Assembly: GCA_036365455.1 (NCBI GenBank)
Contig: JAWQUS010000025.1
Span: 26,324,001 to 26,388,000, forward strand
Reading direction: 5' to 3'
From: Macrosoma leucophasiata
Lineage: Eukaryota; Arthropoda; Insecta; Lepidoptera; Hedylidae
Length of the DNA: 64,000 nucleotides
Below the pieces are notes generated by a model, which saw only the letters and a list, made by a program, of their open reading frames with translations, had not been told where the DNA came from and did no database searches. The translations under genes were made by a program, and so were the position numbers. Below are positions 21,744 to 32,715 of the stretch, one piece after another. Each line of letters starts with the position of its first letter. Position 1 is the stretch's first letter.

Positions 21744-22420
21744 TAGTGCTAAAATTAAGTGCTAAACGAACCAAGTTTGACGATGTAGGTAGGTACAGCC
21801 ACATTATTGAAGTAATTCATGTGTTGCTGAATTATTAAGTACCTACCTACTTGATTCTCAAGTATGAGTCAAATGCAATCAATATTATGTTGTCCTATCC
21901 ATTATATTTTGTGTAGCTAACATATTCCCGATTCAATGATTAAAAATCGTAAAACCGGCAATTTTTTTTTAAATTTTGGAATGTGAAAAAATAGCACAGC
22001 ACCCCTGGAGTTTGATTTTCAACAGATTAACTCTATTACTTACAAAAAACTGCATAAAGTACTATAGTGTACTTATATGTAGGCATACGTAGGGTATCTG
22101 TACCTCTGTCTATCTCTTTCCGGAAATAAAATGCTTTCACATTTCCAACCAATTAAATTTTTTAAATAACTTACAAGTTAATTTATTCTACTAAAACCAT
22201 AAATATTTATCACACGACATCTAAAATATCCGACGGCGAAAACTAAACGGAATCCCTTATTTAACAAAAAATTACAGAGACTACCGCAGACAATATCTCT
22301 AAATCTGATGAAATATGAACTTGCCCTTCCATTGTCTAAAGCCGTTGCCCCTTAGTCAGTCACATTTTATCTAACTCTATCCATTTCCTAGCCTTGAGGT
22401 AGGTTGCCTGTAGGCTCTAG
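21744..22420. other. Unannotated AT-rich DNA
   Basis: No gene or recognised repeat. Confidence 0.3.
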
Positions 22421-22499
22421 ATATCGGCAGACAAGCAGTCCATTGTAGTGAATCAGAACCGTGAAAAACGAAAACTTGACCGAGCACACTCAAAAACGG

Positions 22500-22720
22500 A
22501 ACCTATCGCCGCAGGTCAAGGTTGGAATTTCAATGCGCGGCTGCCGCACTTACGTCGTACCGAACAATCAAGCGACGGTACGCTACTGACACACTTCCGT
22601 GTGTACCGTTAGCCGGCCCTGTTTGGTCGTCTCTTTCACTCTCGTTTACGCGGCATCCGCCGTCTCGTTCTGCGGGCGACAAAATTTTCGACTCAGGCGC
22701 ACGGTGTGGGATGGCCTAAA
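22500..22720 (-). promoter_or_regulatory. Possible promoter or 5' exon region
   Basis: A ~220-bp GC-rich, apparently single-copy patch in AT-rich surroundings. On the minus strand it shows ACGAGAGTGAAAGAGACGA (GA-rich), an initiator-like GTGTCAGTAG, and a donor-like ACGAC|GTAAGTGCGG (GTAAGT complementary to 22548-22553). It could belong to the minus-strand zinc-finger gene 13.5 kb away. This is inference only. Confidence 0.25.
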
Positions 22721-23299
22721 AATTAATTTCGTGATACTATTTTTTTTTGAGAATCCGCTTTGGTGGGAGTTGAACATATTGGTCAATAGGTCATGTGGTC
22801 CGTGTATGTAAATGCACTAGAACAACTGGTATTAAGGGGAAATGGTTTACTTCGGGTTGTTTCGTTTCTTTATTGCCTAGAAGGTGTATAGTATTACAGG
22901 CTAGTGATGGAATGCAGAATGTAATGTCTCCAAAAATGAGCTGAGTGCGGCAGTTTATTTATACACGTGGGTAGTTTATATGTCATAGAGTAAATTTTAT
23001 TTGCATGAGATTTTTTTATCGGTTTTTAATAGGAAAGTTTTAGGAGTTCGCATCACTAAAATTTTAATTTATAGTTTCAAGAATGACATTGCGTTTAGGC
23101 CGCAGTGAAAGCATGTAATAAAATGTATCTACATAGGTAGTAGGTACTTAATATTGTTTGCTCCAACGTTGAACAGATACCTAATGATAAGTAGATTAAT
23201 GTCATTTTTTTGAAATTATTAGCACAAATAAAAATCACAATGTTTCAAAGCTTTCCGTTATATTGACAGTCCTCATTATCGATTCTATTATTTATAATC
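22721..23299. other. Unannotated AT-rich DNA
   Basis: No gene, RNA or repeat identified. Confidence 0.3.
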
Positions 23300-23309
23300 A
23301 TACTTATTT

Positions 23310-23425
23310 TTAGGGAGGTTAACAAGCATACACAAAAACCAGAGGTCGAAATGCAGATGCGTTACCATTCCTGAGACCTAAGGTGTTATGTCTCTGTGCC
23401 CCGTGCCGGGAATTACAGGGTACGG
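23310..23425 (-). mobile_element. M family fragment, left half of an inverted pair
   Basis: ACAAAAACCAGAGGTCGAAAT, GATGCGTTACCATTCCTGAG and TAAGGTGTTATGTCTCTGTG in minus sense, meeting the plus copy at a hairpin (23403-23420 with 23426-23443, GTGCCGGGAATTACAGGG). Confidence 0.7.
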
Positions 23426-23660
23426 CCCTGTAATTCCCGGCACGTGGTAGTGTTCAGCACTATCGTGTTCCGGTCAGGTGGTAATGTACGGCCCTGTAAT
23501 TTCCGGCACAGAGGCAAAACACCTTAGGCCTCCGGAGTGGTAACGCATCTGCATTTTGGCCTTGGTCTACATGTGGGTGTCTATAGGCTGCAGTCATCAC
23601 TTAACATCAATGTGAATTGCATGCTTGTTTGCCACTTCCATTTCATAAAAAAAAAAAAAA
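23421..23660 (+). mobile_element. M family copy, right half of an inverted pair
   Basis: GTGGTAGTGTTCAGCACTATC, then GGAGTGGTAACGCATCTGC, to CCATTTCATAAAAAAAAAAAA. A 15-base A tail marks the 3' end. Confidence 0.8.
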
Positions 23661-24689
23661 ATCATACACTAGCTGTGCCCAGTCACGCTTTGCTGTAGGT
23701 TTATATTAAAGATACAAATGCAAATAGTTGAATGCAACAATGTCTCAAAATCTTAAACTAAAGATTCCTAACTGTTTAGGGACTATTCGAGATTAACGAT
23801 TTTATACAAATAGACTTTTACTGTTATAATAAAGGGAATCAAGAGATATATTTCTGAAAGGTTAGTTTTTTACGAAATTAATCACTACATATAAAAGGAA
23901 CACAAATAACAATGGAAGTAAGAATAGCAGCAGAGAAAGAAATAGAGTAATCTTCCGAAGCATATACAAATGAAAAAAATATATATAGATACCTATGTTT
24001 TGTACTTGATTTAATTATGATGATAATCTAAAATTCTTGACGAATAATTAGTCATCCAGGGAAACGTTTTTATACATTTAATATCAGTGATTAAGAATCT
24101 GATAATATTTATAGTAGGTATCGTTGACAAAAACTATTAAATATTAACTAATTAGACACTTTATTGTTCAAAAAATTAAACTAATTAAAAGATCAAAGCG
24201 CAAATGATATGCAACTAATTTGTGATGCTCCAGTTCATTATAATTATAATTAGTGAGTTATACTTAAGTATGTTTCTTATTGAATTTCGCTACTAATTAC
24301 CACAAGAATTCGAAAATCTGAGAAATTCATCAATTTTAAAATATCTTACGTGATAACTTTGTTTTTCTAAGAAATTTAAAGTCGAATGTTTATTAAACAG
24401 ATATAGTTTCGAATTTTCCTTATCCGAGAGAAAGTTAGAAAGTGAAAACTATGAGTGTAAAATTCTGTTAATATAGTTAAATAAATACTAAATAAGAACC
24501 TAGAAAAATTAAAAATAAATTATGAATTACTTTCATGGATACAAAAAACATATGAATTTACACGTTTTTCAAAATTTTACTCAGTTATCAACAGCTGGTG
24601 AAATTATATTAAAATTAGTTAGTTCTTATATTAAAATTTAAGATTAAACTATAACTTTCTAAAGTCTAAAATAATTATAATAGCAAATT
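23661..24689. other. Unannotated AT-rich DNA
   Basis: Begins with a CTAGCTGTGCCC repeat tail fragment near 23672. Otherwise no gene or RNA is visible. Confidence 0.3.
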
Positions 24690-24850
24690 ACAAAATACAA
24701 TACGTACCAATTTTGAACACATTAACTAGAAAAAACCATAATACTAATCACAAATAATTGTCTAATTCACTAAACTAATAATTTACTCAAAAACTTGTCC
24801 TCACAACTGCACTGCACAATATCCGATAACGCACTGCACTATTTTGCATA
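24690..24850 (-). promoter_or_regulatory. Possible 5' UTR exon region
   Basis: On the minus strand, TGTGCAGTGCAGTTGTGAGG is initiator-like, followed by an AT-rich leader with only a 5-codon upstream frame and then AAAATTG|GTACGT, a plausible splice donor. The sequence is not a copy of a repeat in this window. Weak evidence. Confidence 0.2.
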
Positions 24851-25394
24851 AACCCCCAAACTGAGTTTTTTTTAAGGGTAATAAAGTGATGTCCGTGACA
24901 ATGCGTCGGCGTCCTTCTGATCCTAATTGCCTAAAATAAACATGGCTTGTTTGTTAAGGCCCGCGACTGTACCGTTAGCAACGGGTATTCGGGTATTCTT
25001 TTGGGTGTGTCCGAGTCAGCTAGGTAGAGTTTGTTTAATTATGGAAATATTTTTTGTAGTATCACAATTGTTTAGTACAGTTTGGTATTACTTTGTATTT
25101 GTAGGAAAGGTCCCAGATTAAGAAATTTTCCGTAGTTTCAAGTTTTATACCTAATAGTTTGAAAAAAAAAAGCAAAATAAGCTTAGTAAGTTTAAGCTGA
25201 AAGTAATATAAGCGCTATTTTAAGGGTTCCGATATACTTTAGATTTTTAAACAAATATTTATTTTGTTATACTTTTCAAATTGTCAAAGTCAAACATAGT
25301 CAGACAGCTGCACAGAATAGAGGATATTAGGAAATAATAAGTTAAAAATGTCTTAATTGAAGTCAATTATAAGAAAGAAAACAGAATATAAATC
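24851..25394. other. Unannotated DNA
   Basis: No gene, RNA or repeat was recognised between the possible leader exon and K element copy 1. Confidence 0.3.
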
Positions 25395-25915
25395 TAAAGG
25401 AGATGTTGCGAGCTCGGCTCTAGATCGTACACATCCTCAAAAAAGGGGTAAATTAAAGAAGAAACCGAAAAAAATGCAATTTATTTATTCAAGTATATAT
25501 TTTAGAGTTACAACCACATTTAATTCAAACGATTTTATCATTTTCAACGGTATTCAACATGGCGGCGATACAGCCGACGCTTATTTAAATTGGATATCGA
25601 TTAGTTTAAGTTCTTAGTATTAACACATGAAATCGATTTCGATAGTATTTAAAAATATTACTTTTTTCTCCAAGTACTATATTATAAACAAAAAACAATA
25701 AAAAAAATTAAAATGTCAAAATGACATCGCCCGCCATATTCGCCATGTTGGTTTGAGCTGCAATTCTAACTGCAAATAATATTTTGTAACTGCAAACAGA
25801 GCTTAATAAGTTAAAATATGCAGTAAAAAAACGTTTTTGTATTGATTTTGCCTGTTAATGATATTGTGTACAATACATGGCCGGAGGTCCATACATTTTT
25901 GCAACATCTCCTTTA
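25395..25915. mobile_element. K element copy 1, 521-bp inverted-repeat DNA element
   Basis: Starts TAAAGGAGATGTTGC and ends GCAACATCTCCTTTA, giving 13-bp perfect terminal inverted repeats flanked by TA. It matches the copy at 30440-30960 along its whole length, in the opposite orientation, and both are exactly 521 bp. No transposase is encoded. The TA flank and short TIR suggest a Tc1/mariner-superfamily non-autonomous element. Confidence 0.85.
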
Positions 25916-26280
25916 GTGAAGCGAAAACCTACGAACTGGTACAACGAGTAGCTCTCGTTTAAGTTTTTTGTACGAACGAATTATGTTACAAGTATTGCTT
26001 GTGTACTTTAAGGGCTTTCTTGATACTAATACTAAGTTAACTAGTTTTTTTTATTAATCGTCCTGGAATTTTTTTTGGTTAATGTTCAGAAATTTGTGGA
26101 GCAGATCATAGTTTTATACCTATTGTTATTGAAAGAATCTCAAGTAAAAATTTTATTAATTGAATTAATAATTATTCTTCATTAGATGACTGAAAGCAAG
26201 TAATAACCAAGCTTCGTTGTATAGGATTATAATAGACAATATTATAAAATTCAAAATTCAAGTATGTATTTTATTTCTAA

Positions 26281-26475
26281 CTAGCTGTCCCGGCAAACTT
26301 CGTATTGCCTCAGTATGAAATAAAGTGTCCAAGATTTGATAGATATGGACTAATGGGAAATTAAAATTCCAAAAATCATTCAAAACCAAAATTAGCCATA
26401 TTGGTCCAGCCGTTCTCGAGTTTCCGTAGCGAGACCAACGAACAGCAATTGATTTTTATATATATTACATAGAAG
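26281..26475. repeat. Dispersed repeat (GGTCCAGCCGTTCTCGAG family)
   Basis: ACTAGCTGTCCCGGCAAACTT, CGTATTGCCTCAGTATG, TTGGTCCAGCCGTTCTCGAG and GAACAGCAATTGATTT. It has an internal deletion relative to 2500-2756. Confidence 0.7.
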
Positions 26476-26740
26476 ATTGATCTATGGTCTACAGGAACAC
26501 TTTTGCACTGTCCCATTGTACAAGCTACCTGTAGCTAATTTGAACGACGAAGAATGAAAATATAATTATTCGCATATATGTATAATCATACAAATCATAC
26601 AAATATACTCATCAACAACTTAACATTGTGAATACTGTGTGATAGAAGATGACACATTTGATGTGCGGAGAGTTTTCTGCCTGTACCTAGTAATCTAAAA
26701 TATAACCATAATTTAAATATACTTATAATAATAATTATAA

Positions 26741-27480
26741 TGGGGGGGCAGAGCAGCTTGTGGCGAGCTGTTGGTGAGTAGCGACACCACCCCCTACCAT
26801 CATCTCGAGTTCCTCCGAGAGAACTGGGCTCCGCCTCGTCCGCCACACAGAGGTACGGCCGGACAGAGCATCAGGTCTCTCACCTCTGGCTTGCCTTCAT
26901 TGGCCGGTCAGAGTGGGGCGCTAGAGGTATGGCATTTGCAGAAATTTAGATAATAGGCTGTTGTCTAAATTTCTGAAAGAGCCATACACTCGGGGGTGGA
27001 AGTGTCTAATGGCATAATAGCGGGGAAGCCCGCTCCGAGCTCGAGATTACTCGCTCGTGATGGTGAAACCGGGCCCACACCTCTCGACACCCCCAGCCTC
27101 TCTCAACAGTGTTGCCCCCTGTCGACCATCGGGTTGGCTGTTTGGGGGGCCCACCAAGGAGAGGCGAGTCACCACCTGCCTAAAGTAGGATTCGATAATG
27201 TGAGATGTTGAATATGGGCAGGTGCCGGATCTCACTCCATAGGCCCAGCCAGCTAGTCCCCCCAGTTCACCCACATAGCCCAAAGTTTGGCAAATCACTT
27301 TTCATTACAATAGTCCCATTATATTCTGCGGGGTCTGTCTGTGTCTGTATTAACTATTGATGCAGTCAGACAGAGGTCCCACCGAATATAGCCCATTACA
27401 AAGTAGATCAAAATTTTCGAAAGGGCCTCTACGTGTTGGACCCCCCATGTCCCCGCGCAAGCCTGACAAAGGTCCGGGGT
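26741..27480. repeat. G/C-rich LINE-like block
   Basis: Much richer in G and C than its surroundings (GGGCCCACACCTCTCGACACC, GGGGGGCCCACCAAGGAGAGG). It carries broken short frames, a TTGCAGAAATTTAGA...TCTAAATTTCTG hairpin at 26937-26976 and no intact protein. It looks like the 3' part of a non-LTR element, but no family was recognised. Confidence 0.45.
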
Positions 27481-27499
27481 TCAAATTGGACCCCGTGCT

Positions 27500-27835
27500 G
27501 ACGAGAGACATAATAATGGCAACCCTTGATACGACCCGCTGCTGGGCACGAGTCTCTCCCCTTTTTGGGAGGAGGCCTGGAGCTTACTCCACCACGCTGC
27601 TCCAATGCGGGTGGTGATAAGGGTAAGTGGTGAACCCGCTGTCAGATGTTTACAAACCAATAAGGCCTCCGACAAGGTTTGACGACTGCTATCTATCGAT
27701 AGCAACCGGGACCGACTCTTTTCATTTGCCACTAGCGGTCACCCATCACACATCCAACCGCGCCCGTATCGCTCTAACCGAGTAGATCGCTTCCGATCTA
27801 CACCAGCCGCTGACCGATGCGCGCTTCGAAATTTC
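27500..27835 (-). repeat. RTE-like LINE 3' region, minus copy
   Basis: GCTGCTGGGCACGAGTCTCTC, GGAGCTTACTCCACCACGCTG, GACTGCTATCTATCGATAGC and TAGATCGCTTCCGATCTACAC. The reverse complement is at 57960-58280 and a shorter copy at 52308-52395. Confidence 0.65.
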
Positions 27836-28354
27836 GAAATTTACTTACGGCAAAGAAATGTAAATTTTTATAAAGTGTGAATAACAAATAATTAATCACC
27901 AAAAGTATTCCTTTAACTGCAGTGTTAAGATATTATAATATATCTTAAGGGAAGGCTTTGTCCAGCAGTGGACGTTTCTCTAGGTTCACTTCACTAATTT
28001 TTCTGGGTCCCGTAGCCTATACACCGGTTTTCGTCAGTTTTACTCTAGTCACTAGTAGCAGGTGGGATGACCCTTGAAATACGGTCAAAGTAAACTGTGC
28101 ACGCGTAAACTTACGTTAACCGTTCTACAAATTGTCTTAAGTTCCGCATGCATGCATAATCTTTGGACACATGCATGTTAAATGCAAATGTTTAACTCGC
28201 TTCACGGACCTTGTAGTCTTTGTAGAAACGGTAGGTTATATAGTATTGTATCGTGTATAAGAATATTTTTAAATGGTACGACGTTTGCGCAGGTTTTCGC
28301 GACCTTGATAGGTACATTTTATAAATTATTTTTACTAATTTTCTCTCATGTTCA
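27836..28354. other. Unannotated DNA
   Basis: A CCAGCAGTGGACGTTTC fragment near 27961 is an RTE-like tail string. Otherwise nothing is recognised. Confidence 0.35.
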
Positions 28355-28540
28355 ATGACCAAATAGGTTGAGTTCTGTCTCATGGTGGGGTCAAAAGTCT
28401 TAGGAATCGGCGTGCGTGTATGAAGAGAATGATGAAGGTAGATGAGGTAGAGGCACGAGAGGTATGTCAGGACCGGGATATCTGGCGCTCTACACTCTCT
28501 GCCTACCCCGTTAGGGACGTGTTGTGAAGATACATATTCA
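28355..28540 (+). repeat. RTE-like LINE tail
   Basis: GGGGTCAAAAGTCTTAGGAAT, GCGTGTATGAAGAGAATG, AGGCACGAGAGGTATGTCAGG and CTGCCTACCCCGTTAGGGACG. Same family as 15395-15570. Confidence 0.65.
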
Positions 28541-28820
28541 ATGCTCCCAACTTCTTCTCTTATCCAAGAATAAGTAGGAGGGGTTATTGTGGAAAGTTCG
28601 TGCTTCAACTGATTTAGTTTAATATTATTAATGGCTGTTTTATTTTGACCCATAGTTACAATCTCAGAGACAATTGAGGCCTCAGATAAGGCAAGGCATC
28701 GGGCCTTGAGCGCAGGGACCGAATTCAGAAATTCCGTAACGAAAAAACCGGACGCTCCGGATTACAAATTTTAAACTCATTTAAAGAAAGTCATGTATAA
28801 TTTCGCCGTTCGACCTCGTG

Positions 28821-28902
28821 GGTAGCGTGGCCGAGCGGTCTAGGCGCTGGTTTAAGGCCACCAGTCTCTTCGGAGGCGTGGGTTCGAATCCCACCGCTGC
28901 CA
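28821..28902 (+). tRNA. tRNA-Leu (AAG) with an 8-nt anticodon loop
   Basis: An 82-nt nuclear-type class II tRNA. The acceptor stem GGTAGCG pairs with CGCTGCC (one U-G), followed by discriminator A at 28902. The A box TGGCCGAGCGG (28828-28838) and B box GGTTCGAATCC (28881-28891) match pol III promoter consensus, and a long variable arm supports leucine. A TTTTT terminator lies at 28909-28913. Oddities: the anticodon stem CTGGT/ACCAG encloses eight bases, TTAAGGCC, instead of seven, and the D loop looks one base shorter than the usual Leu-AAG form as I remember it. The AAG at 28854-28856 is the presumed anticodon. The gene may be functional, mildly divergent, or a recent pseudogene. Confidence 0.85.
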
Positions 28903-28908
28903 AGATTA

Positions 28909-28913
28909 TTTTT
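28909..28913 (+). terminator. Pol III terminator of tRNA-Leu
   Basis: A run of five T residues begins seven bases after the tRNA discriminator base, as expected for RNA polymerase III termination. A second longer T-run follows a few bases later. Confidence 0.7.
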
Positions 28914-29224
28914 GTCCATTTTTTTATTGTTTGTTTTTACATTCAATATTTAAAAAGTGGTAAATATTCATGGAAAATTATTGTTTCATTTTTCAATTTT
29001 TTTTCTTTTAGTTGCATTTTATTTTGTTTTGCATAATTTTAGATAATTATGTAAATGCAATAGCTTTACCGCGGCAGTTCCCGAGTGCCACACGTCTTTT
29101 TATCTATCAATATTATCACCAAAGTACTTAAAATATTTGATTTATTATTATAAAAGTTGTTTAAAATAATAAAAAACTTTTATAACAACTGTTTTTTTAT
29201 TTAAATTCCAAATCTAACAAGTTT
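28914..29224. other. Unannotated AT-rich DNA after the tRNA
   Basis: T-rich and A-rich sequence. No gene or repeat was recognised. Confidence 0.3.
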
Positions 29225-29345
29225 ACTACCTATCCGGTATCCGGCCGGATAGTACATTACTATCCGGTATCCGGACGGATAATAAAAAATGGGCCGGATA
29301 AGCCGGATACCGAATAATAACCGAATATTCGGTGCATCTCTAGTC
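29225..29345. repeat. CCGGATA-rich palindromic repeat
   Basis: Multiple overlapping TATCCGGTATCCGG and CCGGCCGGATA strings in both orientations, then ACCGAATATTCGGTGCATC. A dispersed repeat end with strong self-complementarity. Confidence 0.55.
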
Positions 29346-29418
29346 AACACATCTGCACCGAGACCTTTAGTTTTTATGAAACCGTCTAGATGGCAGCACT
29401 AACAATTGTCATCATTCA

Positions 29419-29652
29419 TTCAGAGTTGTCCGATTTTTATTATTGTGTATTTTATTGGATAGTATATGTGTGAATGGGCCAATTTTTCAACAAAAAAATT
29501 AAACCGCCGAAATGTAAATGAAACTGAAAAGCTAAAAATAAAATTTTGAGTCGGCTCAATTAAAAATGAAAAATAAGCATACAGTCCATGCTTATTTCCC
29601 ATTTTTAACTATCCAATAAAATACACAATAATAAAAATCGGACAACTCTGAA
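29419..29652. mobile_element. 234-bp MITE with 45-bp perfect terminal inverted repeats
   Basis: TTCAGAGTTGTCCGATTTTT at the left is mirrored exactly at the right end over 45 bp (29419-29463 against 29608-29652). A second inner stem (29562-29580 with 29588-29606, two mismatches) abuts the right arm, so the whole unit folds into two hairpins. There is no coding content. No clear target duplication was seen and the superfamily is unassigned. Confidence 0.8.
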
Positions 29653-30439
29653 AAAAGTTATGCGTATAACCACGTTGCCGTCAGGGAGCGAATAAACAAT
29701 CATTTCCTATTTTTTTACCCTTAAGCACACCGCGGACACTCTGCCAAAATTCCATACAATCGCTTAATTTGGTCTCTATTACACAGACGTCAATCAGTGA
29801 CGTGTATTTCCACGTGCACCTGTGTGCGTAGCACGTACAATACCAACCGTCACCCATAAGAGGGGAGGTTGGGTGATGCGGGGAAATCGGGCGAGACGTC
29901 GAAGTGTCCATTCTATACGTAGTATTATTACATATTCTCTGCCTTAAGGTTGGAATTTTGTTTTGAATTTGTATGGCACCAACTTCAAGGTATTTCTTTC
30001 TAATAAAAAAAAACAGTTATCAAAATCGGACTACCTACTCGGTAAAAAGTTATGCGTGGTCATTCATAAAAAATATACGCGTTAACTTAAGAACCTCCTC
30101 TGTTTTTTGCATCGGATAAAAAGATCGTCTTCTTCAAAAAAAATTGTCAGAAAACAGGTCACATTCCACCATCTTCACCCAATGCGGATTAGAGAATATA
30201 GGTCAATGACCCACGACATAGGAAGGCATCAACCTTGGTTAAAGGCTTACCATTGACGTAACGAGAAACGGAACACTATGATTTTGGAAGAATTGCATGT
30301 GTAAGAGATGATATGCTATATGATGTTTAAATATATATATGTTCCTTAAATCAAGCATGAATTAAGTTCTTGACAGTATGCAAAGTATATATGGATAATA
30401 TAATTATATACAAAGTATATAATATTTAATGTTCTAGGG
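29653..30439. other. Unannotated DNA with a segment shared with 61925-62120
   Basis: 29745-29905 (TCCATACAATCGC, GTCAATCAGTGACGTGTATTT, GGGAGGTTGGGTGATG) is the reverse complement of 61930-62125 (GGAATTTTGG, AATACACGTCACTGATTGATG, CACCCGATTTGCCC), so a repeat is present. No gene is supported in the remainder. Confidence 0.45.
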
Positions 30440-30960
30440 TAAAGGAGATGTTGCAAAAATGTATGGACCTCCGGCCATGTATTGTACACGATATCATTAA
30501 CAGACAAAATAAATATTAAAAAGTTTTTTTACTGCATAGTTTCACTTATTTAGCTTTGTTTGCAGTTACAAAATATTATTTTCAGTTAGAATTGCAACTC
30601 AAACCAACATGGCAAATACGGCGGGCGATGTCATTTTGACATTTTAATTTTTTAAATTGTTTTTTGTTTATAATAATGTACTTGGAGAAAAAAGTAATAT
30701 TTTTAAATACTATCGATATCGATTTCATGTGTTAATACTAAGAACTTAAACTAATCGATTTCCAATTTAAAGAAGCGTCGGCTGTATCGCCACCATGTTG
30801 AATATGGTTGAAAATGATAAAATCGTTTGAATTAAATGTGGTTGTAACTCTAAAATATATTCTTGAATAAATTAATTGCATTTTTTTCGGATTCTTCTTT
30901 AATTTACCCGTTTGTTGAGGACAAGTACGAACTAGAGCCGAGTTCGCAACATCTCCTTTA
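30440..30960. mobile_element. K element copy 2
   Basis: Same 521-bp element as at 25395-25915 in reverse orientation, with TAAAGGAGATGTTGC at the left and GCAACATCTCCTTTA at the right. Internal landmarks such as GACATCGCCCGCC-like and CATGGCCGGAGGTCC strings (or complements) are conserved. It is non-coding. Confidence 0.85.
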
Positions 30961-31430
30961 ATTGTAACCTTACAACACTAAGCATGACATGTTCACATGT
31001 ATCAGAACTACAATTCAGATTAAAACTATTCTAAATTACTCTAAATTACTTATATTGTGATTGTAATCTGCTTTGTGAGCTTAATAAATAAATAAGGATT
31101 GGAAAAAAGGATGTCTTGGGCGTGTATCCAGTGATCGTAGGTTCAAATCCTAAGCTTTATTTTAAATTTATAAAAGTACAAGTTGTTTTAAAATGAAATC
31201 CACGAAATCTCAAGAATAACCTAAAATACTTTTTATGTCATGAACCGTCAAACAAGCATACAAATCACATTGATGGTAAGTGATTATTGTAGTCTAGACA
31301 AAATCAACATAAACCCAAAGTAAAGGTATAGGTATATATAATTATCATATTTTTGTAGTCGGTTTTTAAAAGAGAGAGTGTAACGTTCTGTAGATATGTA
31401 ATTAGAAATAAAAGAAAAAACGGAAAGATA
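30961..31430. other. Unannotated DNA with an eroded M fragment
   Basis: 31240-31310 (CAAACAAGCATACAAATCACA, TTGATGGTAAGTGATTATTG) is a minus M-family remnant. No gene seen. Confidence 0.4.
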
Positions 31431-31495
31431 AATTTGACTTCGGGCAGGAATCGAATCTGCGACCTCAGAATAACCAGTCCATTCTGTAGATACCT
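31431..31495 (-). mobile_element. T2 tRNA-like fragment
   Basis: GACTTCGGGCAGGAATCGAAT, CTGCGACCTCAGAATAACC and AGTCCATTC: the 3' half of a T2 core in minus sense, then interrupted. Confidence 0.65.
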
Positions 31496-32434
31496 ATTTT
31501 TATTCGTAATTCTTTTTGGATGATTATTTTTAAGGTAATCGTTGCCGTTATCGATTTATTTTTTTAAATTACTAGTAATTAATTAAATACTTACTATATA
31601 GTTATAGGTTTAAGTACTTAAGTTTAAGATATTAATTTTAAAGTTTACTTTTGCATATTTATTAATGTATCAGTTATTGTTATTCACATTATTTTTTTTT
31701 GCTAATTTGACCTATCATAAGAAAATGTTATTATTCTCAGGTGATTATATGAATTTTGAATTTGATGCGTCGTCACTTTTAAGGTTCTTTTGCATCTGTA
31801 TTTGAAATTAAAGGGCCGTGCATCGCCACCTGTCGGGCCACGAAACTGCTGAACACTACAATTTAAGTAAGTAGGTTAGTTTATACGATGATGCTGAAGC
31901 TGACGAACTCCGTCACTGGAGATATACACAAGAAATACACACTTATTGTAGTTTTAAGTTTAAATCCACACTAAAACCCAAAATACACAAAAAATCTATC
32001 ACTTTGAAAACCAGCCAAACATTGTCTCAAATGAAAACAATAAGACGAACCTGATGCCGGCGGTCAACAACCCCAGTTTTTATCCCGGGGTAGCCCGGGA
32101 CTAACGGGACTGGGGTCGACGTACCGCGGGATGGCGCGGCCTTGGGGATCGTCCGGTGAATAGGAATGAATGCGAAGGGATGTACTGTGTCGATAAAATT
32201 TATTGCCTAGCCGTCGTATTATAATATGCGAGTAAGGTTCGACTAATACTCGCATCATACTAATATTTTTGTTTAACTTAATCTTATGTAATTTTTTTTA
32301 AATGTTATGAGAGTGGCAAACTATTACGCAGCTCATAATAAAGGTAGGAATAGAATGTAGCCTTTGTATTATTATATGTATAAAATCTAGAGATTTCAAT
32401 GTAGTATTAGTAACATTAAGAAATTAAAGAAAAA
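31496..32434. other. Unannotated DNA
   Basis: Around 32090-32210 a less AT-rich stretch (GGGGTAGCCCGGGACTAACGG, GGGATGGCGCGGCC) has a short frame but no recognisable protein. No repeat partner was found in the window. Confidence 0.3.
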
Positions 32435-32715
32435 ATAGAAAGAAAAATTTGACATCGGGCAGGAATCGAACCCTGATCGATGAATCGAATCCAGGATGCG
32501 ACCTCAGGATAACCAGTCCAGCCGCTTTACCACTGAGCTACCGAAGTCCCACACCGATGCGTCAAATTTTTCCTTCCCTTTTTTATTTTTAACCGATTGA
32601 GGGCCGGTGAACTATATCCATTAATAACTAATTAATAGCTATACAACCGATATGATAAGCTTTGCTATACAATATCGTTAAGATGTCGCTGTTCCCTTAA
32701 TTATTGTAATGTTTT
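32435..32715 (-). mobile_element. T2 tRNA-like element, near full length
   Basis: Leader AAAGAAAAATTTGAC, then core GACATCGGGCAGGAATCGAAC with a small internal duplication (ATCGATGAATCGAATCC) and AGCCGCTTTACCACTGAGC. The downstream body reads ACACCGATGCGTCAAATTTT, then AACTAATTAATAGCTATAC and TCGCTGTTCCCTTAATTATTG. Body and tail correspond to T1's segment by segment. Confidence 0.7.

Noticed and set aside
25357..25617. 86-residue frame as a gene
   Set aside because: Mostly inside K element copy 1 and not kept open in copies 2 and 3.
27047..27617. Short frames in the G/C-rich block as genes
   Set aside because: The frames are broken, overlap on both strands, and the region resembles LINE 3' sequence; no recognisable domain.
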